Shown here piece by piece: positions 53,162 to 63,916 of a DNA stretch of 64,000 nt. The notes beneath the pieces were generated by a model. The model was given only the letters and a program-made list of their open reading frames with translations. It was not told the DNA's origin and did not search any database. Source of the DNA: Echinarachnius parma (Eukaryota; Echinodermata; Echinoidea; Clypeasteroida; Echinarachniidae); the NCBI GenBank assembly GCA_037951105.1, contig JBAMJV010003816.1:1-64000 (forward strand), written 5' to 3'. The translations under genes were made by a program, and so were the position numbers. Each line of letters starts with the position of its first letter. Positions within the stretch are counted from its first letter, which is position 1.

Positions 53162-53714
53162 TTGGGGAGTAATTTAAATTTGAATATGAACTGCAGTATG
53201 AACAGTATTGTACCTGGGCAAAACAGAGAGAAACTCAAAATTTGAGTCCATGGGTCAAATATTACACACAATTTCGTATCTACCAGTTTAGTCTACAGGT
53301 GCACTGATTCCACTGAATCTAGTTCATGGATTTATATATACACCAATGGCATCAAATATGACATTTTGAATTCATTATTGCAAATCAATTTCACGTTAGC
53401 TTTAACAAAATATATAAGTTTAGGAAAATTTGAACTTTGGCACAGTATGTTTCAAAGGACAGTTACAATGAATACAGTGCTAAATGGGCTTAATGGAGCA
53501 TTGAACAAGCATAAACTGATGAAAAGCACTCCACTATAAATCACTTTTAATGGATTTTTTTTCTGACACTTGAACCTTTTGAATCTCATCATTATAAAAA
53601 AAGGTTTTGTACAAAATGCAGGTACCACACAGACTGCACTAAGGGAGTTTTTAAGTAGGGATGCTGGTAGTTATCTATCTATCTATAGGGTGATTTTCAG
53701 TTCATGTAATTTGA

Positions 53715-53822
53715 TCCCCTGATGAAGATTCTGCTAGGATCGAAAGCTAGGCTGTATACGACTCTCATTTTACCACATTGGCGATTTTTTAGTAGACAAG
53801 CAGTTTTCAGCAGTATTTTCCA
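53715..53822 (+). ncRNA. Hammerhead-ribozyme-like core in a repeat remnant
   Basis: CCCTGATGAAGATTCTGCTA then ggatcGAAAgctaggctgta. The CTGATGA and GAAA boxes of a hammerhead core flank a 6-bp stem (GATTCT with AGGATC, loop GCT, one extra A before the stem). GAAA is followed by gc-tag-gc, which could be a two-base-pair stem III. I do not see a convincing stem I. Hammerhead motifs of this form are known in Penelope-like retroelements and some short tandem retroelements. A related fragment lacking GAAA lies at 16540. Confidence 0.35.
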
Positions 53823-53849
53823 TATTGATCTCATGTATGAAATCATTGC

Positions 53850-55472
53850 AGTGGGTAGCAGCTCCTAATATAGTAATTTGTTAGACAAATGGAACGCTCT
53901 TTTTCTTATTTCATCTTATGTAACAAATTTGGGCAAGTTATGTTTTCGGACAAGCTACATGTATGTGTATTGTATTTTTAAAGAAATTTGCCCAACTTGG
54001 AAAGTCAGAAACAAATTTTGTGCTACTTATAAATACAGTCAAATACATGTAATATCCATTATAAGATGTTCCCCCTCCATAAGGAAATTATTCATACAAC
54101 CATATAAATAACTGAAACAATCTTTCAAGAGTATTGAGTCTGAGAATCTGTAAGTTGGGCTTGGTAAATAGATTTTACATCAATTTTCTAACATTTACTG
54201 AAAACAAATTATGACCAAATCCAATCTCCCACTACAAGTATGGAAACTTGTCGTTGAAGCAATGATAATAAGTAGATTTTATATTTTTGTAAACAAGTTC
54301 ATTAGCATGCAGCACATATCCTCGGTTGAGAAAGAAAAGGGTGTTAAGTCACCTTTTGTACTTTGGAGATAATCGAGTTTAAAGTTTGAAAGCCACATAG
54401 AAACCAACCAATGTAGCACTCTTTTAAAATATTCATGGAATGTTCGCAAAATGATATAATTATTGTCTGGAAATTTCACATCATGTACACTGTACAGGAG
54501 GCTCCGACCAACGTGATGATATGCGTAACTCAATTTAGACAAAAATCGACTGAACGCCCTTCTCACTCTCACCCGACCGACGATACAAGAGGTCACCGTC
54601 ACTGTCTTCCCCCCCCCCCCCCCCCCCCTTAGATCCCCGCAGGCAAAATACAGCAAATGGAATGCTAGCAGTTTGTCAAGTTTATTGTAAATCTTCAGAA
54701 TAACAAATTTATGTCCTCTATTTATCATCCTGCATGATCCCCGTCGCTCATCTATAATCTTGCTTTGAAAGGGAGATTTATAAAAGAGTTTGACATTAAC
54801 GAGATGATTTGTGGTTTCTGTATAGGGATATAGCTGAAATTGATGAGCTGCATAATGATATGTGCATATTGTACAGGTCTGTATATTTTGTAAAGAGATA
54901 TTGTTGATGCATCAAATTACATTTTACTAATTATTTAGTTACATTGTTTACATTTTTATGGCATATCTCAAAAGCACCATCTTACCATCGCATTATCGCA
55001 TTATCGCATCGCAAAATATAAAAATAAACTGCATTATAATACACTACATGTAAAACTCTAACTGTTAATTTGTAAATGTACTAAAACACCTCCCCCTTTT
55101 TACTGTTTTTTGTGTTATTTGTACAATCTGCCAAAAAGATTCATACGATATTGTTTTCATTAAAATTTTCTAGACAAGAATTTGTTTAAATGTGTTCAGG
55201 CTAATGTTTATCAAGATAAAATACCCTGAAACTTGTTTAAATATGCTGATTTGGAGTTAATTTAAATGTACACAATGTATTTGTCACCCATTGTGGTGTC
55301 TTTTAGAAATTAGAATCCTAAAGCTAAAGCCTACACATCTGCTGCATGGTGAGTACTGCTACAAAACCGTCAGTCGGGTGTGAAATTTAACCTCAATGTG
55401 GCAGCAGCAGCTGCGTGTACAGAACAAATGCTACACAAAAACGTCCAACTGATACATTGAAACTTTATAAAC
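53850..55472. other. No recognised gene; one unassigned 149-codon frame
   Basis: The minus-strand frame 54728-54279 (149 codons) crosses a poly-C run (54609-54628), and I recognise no domain in it. The remainder is AT-rich, with gcattatcgcattatcgcat near 54990-55010 as a short tandem repeat. I see no element ends. Confidence 0.45.
54609..54628 (+). repeat. Poly-C run of 20
   Basis: Twenty consecutive C residues within otherwise unassigned sequence. Confidence 0.9.
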
Positions 55473-55650
55473 GTTGGAAATAATTTGAAAGGCTTTTAAT
55501 TGAAAGGATTCATTCCCTATGAAAAAACAGTTTAGCACAAACATGATTGAAAATTTGAATTTAACTGTTAGAAATAATTTGAAAGACTTTTCATTGAAAA
55601 GATTTTCATTCTTTTTAAAAATATTTCTTGAAGCACAACAAATTCAGTTG
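55473..55650 (+). repeat. Two-copy tandem repeat, ~105 bp
   Basis: gttggaaataatttgaaagg, cttttaattgaaaggattca, ttc at 55474-55515 match gttagaaataatttgaaaga, cttttcattgaaaagatttt, cattc at 55567-55612; both are followed by a tttagcacaaaca- or ttgaagcacaaca-type word. Confidence 0.8.
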
Positions 55651-55900
55651 TACATGTGAGAAAAATAATAAAATGGAGACAATTATTTAAAAAGCTCTCT
55701 TAAAAATGAACTTAATTCTCTGTTTAGTAGCAAAACAAAAACAATTTTATGGTACATGTAGTCCACATTTCGAAAAGGCTTAGAAAATCATTATATATGG
55801 AATAATGGAACAAAAGATCAAAAAACTCCACAAAGAAACTTCTCAGCTACATGTCTTCAGCTAATAACTGAAATAGGAAAGGAGACATTTGTCTACATAC

Positions 55901-56172
55901 AGGGCTCGACACTAGCACTTGCCCGCTTGCCCAGGGCAAGTAAAAATTGATGTCGGGCAAGTGAAATTTCATAAATGGTCTAGTTTGCTTGCCCGATCGG
56001 GCAACTTTAATTTATCTTCAACTACATGAATGAAATGTAGTTCTTTACATTAAAATCAGATCTAGAAGTAAGCGGGCAAGTAAATTGTCTGTTTGGGCAA
56101 GTAAATATGAACATTTATGATTTTACTTGCCCGAACGGGCCAGTAGAGAAAACACTTAGTGTATAGGGTTGC
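55901..56172 (+). mobile_element. GGGCAAGT-family element
   Basis: AGGGCTCGACACTAGCACTTG at the left, ACTTAGTGTATAGGGTTGC at the right; the best-kept interior of the family, with ttgcttgcccgatcgggcaa, gcgggcaagtaaattgtctg and acttgcccgaacgggccagt. 272 bp. Confidence 0.9.
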
Positions 56173-56244
56173 TATATAACTCTGAAGATACAAATTATGT
56201 AGCCCATCTTATTAGCAACCAGTCCTAATTAGATGTTATTTTCA

Positions 56245-56259
56245 CCCCCCCCCCCCCCC
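56245..56259 (+). repeat. Poly-C run of 15
   Basis: Fifteen consecutive C residues followed by taaaaaaattaaaac. Confidence 0.85.
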
Positions 56260-56916
56260 TAAAAAAATTAAAACAATTAAATAATAATTTGATAATAAAT
56301 AAATAGGCCTGCAAGAAAAAGGGGAAAAGAAGTTTCTAAGAAGAAAAAAGAAAACATCCCACGCAGTACAAAATGCATACATGTACATTTACAATTGCAA
56401 ACTTGTGTAGTTCACAGACTTTAATTACTTCAATGCCCTACATGGGTACCATTTAATACTCAAATTTTCTAACCCCACTTTGTTGTGTACACAAATGGGT
56501 GAATACTAGGTAATAAGCCGTTTTACCACTGAAGACGTGCTCAACTGTTCAGACTATTATGGTCAACAAAAGGCAGCTCTGCCAACAATAGGCTTGCATA
56601 TAATGGCCATCTTTCAAGGGCGGCAAAAGCCAGGTTCATTTTTGTTTTCATTGGGGGAGAGGGGAGAGGGGGGAGGGGGGAGATAATTGTTATTCTCCTG
56701 AACAAAAGAATTAAATGCGTTCTCACATTGATGCTCATATGCTGCCTATTATTATTATCAACAAACATTATTCTAAATCTGCTTTGTTTTTGTTGCAAAT
56801 TACCAAGCTACTGTATGAAACAAACAGTCTACAATATTATGTAGACCGCTGCCCTCTATCTATTAGAGGTTTCATTATCACATGATTTTAATCTGCAAGG
56901 GATCACTGTTGGTGCC

Positions 56917-56958
56917 TGGTGGCCACTATAGACAGGTGGCTGCTAAGACAGGTTTGAT
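56917..56958. mobile_element. Fragment of the CAGTCAAACCTG element
   Basis: ggtggccactatagacaggt with ggctgctaagacaggtttga corresponds to the right terminus of 43294-44639. The outermost ctg/ta has changed to tgata, and nothing else of the element remains. Confidence 0.8.
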
Positions 56959-56959
56959 G

Positions 56960-58119
56960 ATAGTTGTCTTAAATCCTACATCCCTTTGATTATAAGTTGA
57001 ATACTAGCATGCATCATTTTACCTCTTGGCAAGGTTGATTTCTCAGACAATTAGGAACCACAAAAGGCACTAAACAAAAGACCCCCCATTATGATGACAA
57101 TATTTAGCTGAAGTTTTAAATGTACATTGTATAGGAGGAGACAATATGGATGACAAGTTGTCCGACCAAAGCTAGAAATTAACTTGTTTGCCTCGTTGCC
57201 TAGTCAGGCAAGTATTTTTCTAAATTTCTCTAAAATTCAATTAAATTAATTAATTACAAAAAAACATCAAATAATATAATTTACAATAATACAAATGAGA
57301 CAAGGAAATCATATGAAGAAAGCAGATGGCTTAGGAACAATTATTCCCCAAGTTGTAATAACAGTAAGAGGTCAAATCATTGAAAACTATTAAGTGTAGA
57401 AATGTTTGAATTATAATACTACTTAATAAATACAAACATACAAGTATAAAATGTGCCCTAATGCTAAATTAATGTAATACAACATGACTCAAATTGAGAT
57501 CTAACATTTATCGGAACTTATGTGAAACCCAATGCGTGCATTTTGTACATTTTGAGCCAATTTCAATTACTTTCTGCTCCAAAACTACCTCCCCCCTAAA
57601 AAAAAAAAATTTGTTTTCAATGTCTACAACACACACATGTTAACAAAACCATTCATGGTATTGGTAGCTACAGAGCAGCATGCAGTTAACCCCTTGACTT
57701 GCAAGGGTGCTACCGAGCTACATTACATACCGTATGGGGGAATTTTCACAAGGCAATTTCGACAAAATGCATTTATTATATTTGCATACACAAATGTTAT
57801 AAACTCATTATCTAGATTAACAAATAAAAATATATCCCTCCCCTAAATTTGAAATGAAAATGTGCTAACATTGTCAATGAACAACAAAACAATCCACACT
57901 CTCACTTCACACAATAACCAGATTAGAGATATTAATGATTTCAGAAATGAAAATGAAAATGATTTCTCTTTTAATCAGAATTTTCTGAATATAATATATA
58001 AGGCATTCAGCCTTTCTCTTCCAAAACGTGCCCACAGCATGCGCATAATGTACCGTCTTATCAGGACCATTTACAATGTACGTTGTAGATGTGTCATGTA
58101 CTGGTGGTAGTGGTAGTAC
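56960..58119. other. No gene; one small GGGCAAGT-like word
   Basis: ttgcctcgttgcctagtcag with gcaagt at 57190-57213 may be a relic of the GGGCAAGT family. The rest is AT-rich without a supported feature. Confidence 0.5.
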
Positions 58120-58569
58120 TTAAAGGGTACCACCACCCAAAAATAATATTCTTATTAAAGAAAGGTAACATCTTAGTATTCCATTCCATCAACAAGTTCA
58201 ACAAAATATGTTTCCAGAAAGAAAAAAAATTTATTGGAAACGCATCACCATTCTAAAGCATGCATTCATGCGGTCTGAATTACGCAGACTGCTATGCGTG
58301 CGGTGACTTGCAATGTGTGCAGAGCGAACGAATCGCCCGGGAATCTATTGTTTACAAACGTGCGCGTGAATAGCATTGGCGCACTCGCAAATGGTTGGCC
58401 CGTATGGAACCAGGAAATAGCAGTGGTTCCGTAAGTGGTGGAAATTAATTGCTTTGTTTATGAATTACACAACCCTTTGCAAAATGTTGGGTATCTATTT
58501 GATATCACAAAACGGTACCAAAACATACATATAATAATGTGTTGTTCTTTGCCTGGTGGTCCCCTTTAA
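58120..58569 (-). mobile_element. TTAA-4 element, copy 2
   Basis: TTAAAGGGTACCACCACCCA at the left, gcctggTGGTCCCCTTTAA at the right. Reverse orientation relative to 41167: aaccctttgcaaaatgttgg, gtatctatttgatatcac here mirror gatatcaaatagatgcccaa and acactttgcaaaggg there. A GC-rich part (58265-58400) holds gcgtgcggtgacttgcaatg and cgtgcgcgtgaatagc. 450 bp. Confidence 0.93.
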
Positions 58570-59727
58570 AGTACTTGGTAGAGATAGACAAGATGCAATG
58601 TCATGCATCCATTCCTTTTTATGCGCCGTGGCCATGACTCGTTGGTAAAGAATGGCGAATATCAGTATTCTCATCTGAAACGTGCCCACCATATTCATGT
58701 GCATATGACCAAAAGAACGGATACTCTATGATACTCTAATCTATGCCCGCACACAAGCCATTTGTTAGGTCATTTTGACTTAGCCGCCCCAGCTACCTTT
58801 GCTGCTTCTGTCATGCTTCTTCCCCCTCTGACTGTTCCCTGCCATGCCCGGAACCTTCTCCATGTTTTTAACCTCTCCTTTAATCGTAATATACATGCAA
58901 CTCGTCTTAGACTACTAGATAATCCTTCATAATTGTACCAACATTTATTGTGTGATCTCCGATACTACCGGAGGAAGAAGAACAAGAAGAAGAAGAAGAA
59001 GATACTCACAGCAATTGCAATGGGAACGTCTCACAAGAGAATGACAAATTTAATGTTAAATTTTAAAACAATTCAATTGGCATCCCAAACTCAAAAGTAA
59101 AAGTAAAACATGGCAAAAGCAAAACAAAAAATCCACTTCAAATTTATATTTAATAATTTATATTCTCAAGAGTCAAGTATCAAAAAAAAGGATACTGTCA
59201 GACATCATCATCACAACTGTCTCAATTCTGGTACTTATCATAATATATTATTATTATTATAAGTTTTAGGTTAACTTAAAGATCGAAATTCACGTCAGTC
59301 AAACTTGCTATCTAAGAGTCGAACTGTAACTGTAAGTGTAACGGAACGCCAGAATACGTTACCGGGGCGCTACCGGGCATTGTTCCATGACTGATGGCCA
59401 CTGCGCGGGCTTTCCGCACCATTCAACACAAATTCAACAGGCAGCTTGTTTGGGTCTACAATGTCCAACTTCAAGCTTACCGTAGGGATTTGAACATTCT
59501 AAATTATAACCGTAATTTACTTCGAACAATTTAATATAGAGGTTCATACATACTTTATACGAATTAGATCTTACCTTTCTAGAAATGTGGATTCTCGATA
59601 GCCGGCCTCAACAGTTTAGCACCTGTCCATTCAAAACAACAAAAACATCTTCGATCTTTCCGATAATTGACTGTTCTCATTTTGGACGCGAGATGGCGCA
59701 GTACTGAAATGAATGCGAAATGAACAT
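58570..59727. other. No supported gene; AAG-tract at 58975
   Basis: A short plus-strand open stretch (about 58745-58930) reads without stops to a TAA, followed ~45 bp later by a ggaagaagaacaagaagaag tract (58970-59003). An open frame followed by a microsatellite tail would suit a non-LTR 3-prime end, but I recognise no RT motif. A second relic-like region at 59340-59420 (ccggggcgctaccgggcatt) is GC-rich. Nothing is firmly assigned. Confidence 0.35.
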
Positions 59728-59790
59728 CGATATACACCATATATATATGGTGTATGGTGTATATATGGTGTGTATATATGGTGTATATTG
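59728..59790. repeat. Palindromic TA-rich microsatellite
   Basis: atacaccatatatatatggt with gtat is a perfect short palindrome (59732-59755), followed by repeated ggtgtatatat units. Confidence 0.9.
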
Positions 59791-60334
59791 ATGGAAATGA
59801 ATCATTGAAATATTTCAATAAAATAAATGAATCAAACAGATTGAAGTGACACATACATGTATGTATATTTTTTCTGACCAATTAGAAATAAAAAGGGAAC
59901 ATAATTTCGATTTTGATAAATCACGTTTGATTAGTTTGTTTGCCAAATAACACATCAGTATTCAAACAATTAAAACAAATATTTATCTGCAATCATATTT
60001 ATTGTTTTCATGTTTCCATAATAAATGTCTTTAGTTTACTTTCATTTCACTGGTATGATTAAAATTGCTTGTACTTTTTATCTTCTAAAATAGTATAGTG
60101 TCCAATCAATTTGTGGTGCTATATGAATAAAATAGTTTTTTTTAAAACATGACTATGATTTGTTTGTGTGTATCTTTATGTCCAAAACTAACTCCATATT
60201 TTTTCATTGCTAATCACATTTTTAACTACTTGAGTGCGAAGCTCGCATTTTTGCGAGTTACAATACACACAAATGCCATAGAGCATTAAAATCCCTGGCA
60301 CGTTAAGAGTTAAAGAAAGGTGCCTCATGGAAAA

Positions 60335-60530
60335 CTAACTTGAGCCAGAGGTACCAACAAAATATATAATTTGCATTATATTTTCCATTGTTATTTTGGT
60401 ATTATATTGTTTGTATTTTGAAGGGCTTTTTTATTTGCAGAATAAAAGCCAGAGGTTCCAAAACATGTATAATTTGCATAATCTTTTCCCTTGTTCTTTA
60501 TATTTGTATAGCAGTTTGTTTATATTTGAA
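60335..60530 (+). repeat. Two-copy tandem repeat, ~115 bp
   Basis: gagccagaggtaccaacaaa, atatataatttgcattatat with tttccattgttat at 60342-60393 match aagccagaggttccaaaaca, tgtataatttgcataatctt with ttcccttgttct at 60447-60497. Confidence 0.75.
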
Positions 60531-60767
60531 GTGTTTTAAATTAAGTTAAAGAAATGTATACATGTACCAATTTAATATGATTACCGCCATTTTTAAAACT
60601 ATTTTTGGTTACTGATTTGTTGGTCTAAGTGGAACTTGGATATAATGAGGACATTTGGACCATAAAAAGTACTTTGTTATACATGTATCAGATATCTTGT
60701 GCAAAACAAAAGAATAATGTATAAAGAGCTTGGACTAATAAAGATACCTTGCTATTATAGGGTATTG

Positions 60768-61275
60768 ATATACAGTGGAACCTCTATATAACGGGCTCTG
60801 TTATAACCAGGTACATTTTGTAACTGACCTAGCAAGATAATTTACAGGTCCAGGTTATTTTGTTTGACTACAGTGGAACCTCGAGCTTGAACTAGCAAAG
60901 ATACCTTGCTATTAGAGGGTATTGATATAGAGTGGAACCTCTTCATAACGGGCTCTCTAATATTATAATGATGTACCTGACATAGCAGGGTAATTTTACA
61001 GGTCCAGGTTATTTGTGTTTTACTACAGTGGAACATCATATAATGAGCTCTGATATAATAAAACCGTCTTATAACGAGGTAATTTTGGTGACCCCAGGCC
61101 CTTTGATATTTTATACCCTGATTTAACAAGGTCATTTTCATGGTCCCAAGGATTTAGTTATAAAGAGGTTCCACTGCATTTTTAAGTCCTGATACAAGAT
61201 ATCTGATATAACAAGGTCAATTAAATGGGCCTATTATAAAGTTGCTCTTTATAATGATGTTCCACTGTACAATAT
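60768..61275. mobile_element. CAGTGGAACCTC element with reiterated termini
   Basis: ACAGTGGAACCTCTATATAA opens at 60774, and gttccactgta closes near 61268. The terminus recurs inside: tacagtggaacctcgagctt at 60871, gagtggaacctcttcataac at 60932, tacagtggaacatcatataa at 61026 and, inverted, aaagaggttccactgcat at 61163. The subterminal zones carry tataacgaggt-like words. TA-CAGT ends suggest a Tc1/mariner or pogo-like group. It looks like several nested or tandem copies, none complete enough to code. Confidence 0.75.
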
Positions 61276-61733
61276 ATGTAAACAAGAAATGCAAAAAGAG
61301 AACAAACGCACACACACAACTTAGTGTTTTCTAGATTTATTTGAAAGCTAAGAGCTACTCAAAATTTAACAGTTTCTCGCAATTGACGTCATAATAAGTT
61401 TACAAAAAACAATTGTTACACATTTGGAAGAAAAGTCAATAACAAAATAATATGACAACAACAACAAAAGGAGGCAAGAATAATCTTTAAAGGAAGAACA
61501 AAATAATTACCACAGAACGTTAACAAGAATGATTATATCATAACATTACATATTCTAACAATTACAAAGTACTTTGGAGTCACTTTGAAATAAAAGATGC
61601 AGAGTACTTGTACTGGTCAAGGTGAGTAAACTTGCAAAAAATCATGCTGTACAATCTAGAAGATTGGGTCTATAGAGAAGGCATGTAATGCCAATACCAT
61701 ATAGTCTTGAATAAGTTACATGTGTAACCCATC
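61276..61733. other. No feature recognised
   Basis: AT-rich sequence with cacacacacaac at 61308-61320; no gene or element. Confidence 0.5.
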
Positions 61734-61879
61734 CTGGGCCCTGTTTCATAAAAACTGTTCAAATTGTTGTTACCGTCCAATCATTGAAACTACTATGTCA
61801 ACAGCCAATCAGCATTGAGTATTCTACTGTTCTTATGGTAGTCTCAACAGTTGGAAATGTTTTATGAAACAGGGCCCAG
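61734..61879. mobile_element. GGGCC-ended foldback element, copy 2
   Basis: CTGGGCCCTGTTTCATAAAA at the left, TTTTATGAAACAGGGCCCAG at the right: 20-bp perfect TIRs. The interior has aactgttcaaattgttgtta against aacagttggaaatg. Same family as 40700-40850. Confidence 0.93.
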
Positions 61880-62230
61880 GACTGGTCCCCAAAATACTCG
61901 GGCTGAGGTCAAGAAGGCATTTTATGCCAAAATCAAATACTGTAGTTCATTAAGTTTTGAATGCACATTTATCAGATTATGTACCACACACACACATAGT
62001 AAATACACTTTGTGCAAATTGAACCAAGAAATGGAGGGAAAATAAATAAACCTTTTCCTGACAGGGTCATGTAACTGTAACAAACATGTCAGCAAAACAT
62101 GTACACATTACAATCATAGTATTGAACAATAATATGCAGTAAATCCTGAAAAACAATCTTCATTGAATTACCTTTGATATTTCTTCATATCTTCCCCAAA
62201 ATAGCTTCTGACCAACACGAGCATTGAATA

Positions 62231-62350
62231 CTAAGGCCGTTTCTATAGCTCAGCTGGTAGACCACGGTCAAACAATCCAGAGTTTTTCATTCATATTGTC
62301 CCCATAGCGGAGAGAAAATGATTCCTGCAGTGGGGGTTGCCCCCGGCTAA
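62231..62350 (+). mobile_element. Decayed tRNA-like / SINE fragment
   Basis: TAGCTCAGCTGG at 62244 or so fits the polymerase III A-box, and gtagaccacggtcaaacaatccagag resembles the tRNA head of 17191. The expected B-box is only partly kept. Not a working tRNA. Confidence 0.4.
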
Positions 62351-62583
62351 GTCATAAATAACAGAATCTACAAGGGGTTTTCTTTCATAAATATGACTTC
62401 GTACTACAACCCAGTGGCGTAGCGTGGTTGGATTAAATGGAAGGGGGGATGTGGGCATAGCTTTCATGTTTTCCTTATTTTTACACAGATGTTTCCTTAT
62501 GTTTTTTCATTGTTTTTTATCATTATTGGGGTGGGTGCATGTGCCCCCCCCCCCCTCGCTTTGCATTGAAAATATACATAGGT

Positions 62584-62730
62584 GCTCGGGGCGAATTCGC
62601 CCCCGAAATGCCAAAAAGAGCCCCTGAAAATGTGCATGCACTTCAATGCAAATCAAATTTTGGAGCATTATTTTCATGCAGGCAAGCTTGAAAAGTAGCC
62701 CCCAAAAAGTAGCCCCCCCCCCCCCCCCCC
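62584..62730 (-). mobile_element. GGGGCTACTTTT-family element
   Basis: CTCGGGGCGAATTCGCCCCC, gaaatgccaaaaagagcccc, ttcaatgcaaatcaaatttt, catgcaggcaagcttgaaaa, GTAGCCCCCAAAAAGTAGCC, then an 18-C run (62713-62730). Minus-strand orientation. Confidence 0.8.
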
Positions 62731-62917
62731 ACTGCTACGACCTCGGTGAAGATGGTCAGTGGAGCCAGACACAGTCTGGGTGGAACAACCGTCGAAACAG
62801 AGACTGATTTTGGGTCTACCCCCAGCTTTGCAACTGATGTTATACCTCTTATAATTGATCTACATTTATAACATTGCATTTCTGAACAATATTAGATTGA
62901 ATGACACAAGTAGATCT

Positions 62918-63085
62918 GGGCCCGTTGCAGAAAGAGATACAATCAACTGTAAGTTACAATTAATTGTCAGTCAGATCACATGTTCGTTCTACATGCGCAA
63001 ATCCGATTGGTTGAAACACGCACATTTTCTGACTTGCAATCAAATGTAACTCACAACAAATTGTATATCTTTGTGCAACCGGGCC
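62918..63085. mobile_element. Foldback element, GGGCCCGTTGCA type
   Basis: GGGCCCGTTGCAGAAAGAGA with tacaatcaactgtaagttac at the left; gtaactcacaacaaattgta and TATCTTTGTGCAACCGGGCC at the right. The middle contains atgcgcaaatccgattggtt and gcacattttctgactt, shared with 40851-40978. Confidence 0.9.
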
Positions 63086-63289
63086 TTGCAGTTACAAAAC
63101 AAACACTCTCCAAATTATTGAATTAATCACATAATGACTTCTCAGTCAGAGATTGGGACATAGCATTATAACACATTACAATAGAATGTCAATATGCATT
63201 TATTGCAACTTCCGTACACAGATAATGCACATCAACAATTACACTAACCTACCATAAAATAATATATCCCTTTAGTAGATAGATGAATA

Positions 63290-63530
63290 CAATTAAAAAT
63301 GCAATGTGGCGATCCCTTTCAGAATATCAATTTAAATTGAATACAATTTAAAATGAATTCAAAATGTAATATGACGATCCCTTTCAGAAAATCAATTTAA
63401 ATTGGATTAAATCTGAGTGAAGCGTTGATACTTATCATTCACTTTTTAAGTACTACCTCAGATGCAATTCAAACTGTAATACGACGATCCCTTTCAGAAA
63501 ATCAAATTAGATTAAATCAGAGTGAAGCGT
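63290..63530 (+). repeat. Three-copy tandem repeat
   Basis: gtggcgatccctttcagaat, atgacgatccctttcagaaa and acgacgatccctttcagaaa at 63306, 63371 and 63482, each followed by atcaatttaaattg-type sequence; the last two also share aaatc-gagtgaagcgtt-ata. Confidence 0.8.
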
Positions 63531-63550
63531 TTATACTTATAATCAACTGT

Positions 63551-63916
63551 TTAAAGGGACTGGGTAACATTGTCCAAATCCTCAAAATCCAATTGGAATT
63601 CTAGCGGTACCCTCGTACCTTGTTGTATTCATATTAACAATAGAAGCATGGACAGGTTTTTTAGTTTTGTTTCCCTTTTGTTAAAAAGATATTTACGATT
63701 GAAGTGTTTTGAGATGGTCGTGACTGTGTACAAAGTGAGTGCAATGAATTAGTGAATATCACTTTACATTTTTGCTCATTACTCCGCCATATAATGTCCA
63801 TTTAACTTAAAATGTTCACACAACACCCAGTGGACATATCAGATAACAACAATATACATTGTATCAACCATTAGTCACTTTTTGCACATGTCATCAAAGT
63901 TACTAGATCCCTTTAA
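63551..63916 (+). mobile_element. TTAA-1 element
   Basis: TTAAAGGGACTGGGTAACATT at the left, AAAGTTACTAGATCCCTTTAA at the right. 366 bp; interior collinear with 4166-4541, with ctcaaaatccaattggaatt and cattactccgccatataatg. A well-preserved reference copy. Confidence 0.93.

Noticed and set aside
54279..54728. 149-codon minus-strand frame as a gene
   Set aside because: It crosses a 20-C run, has no recognised domain, and has no neighbouring exon-like frames; left as unassigned sequence.
58745..59003. Second non-LTR 3-prime end (open stretch followed by an AAG tract)
   Set aside because: The order of parts is suggestive, but no RT C-terminal motif is recognisable, so it is noted only in the gap entry.
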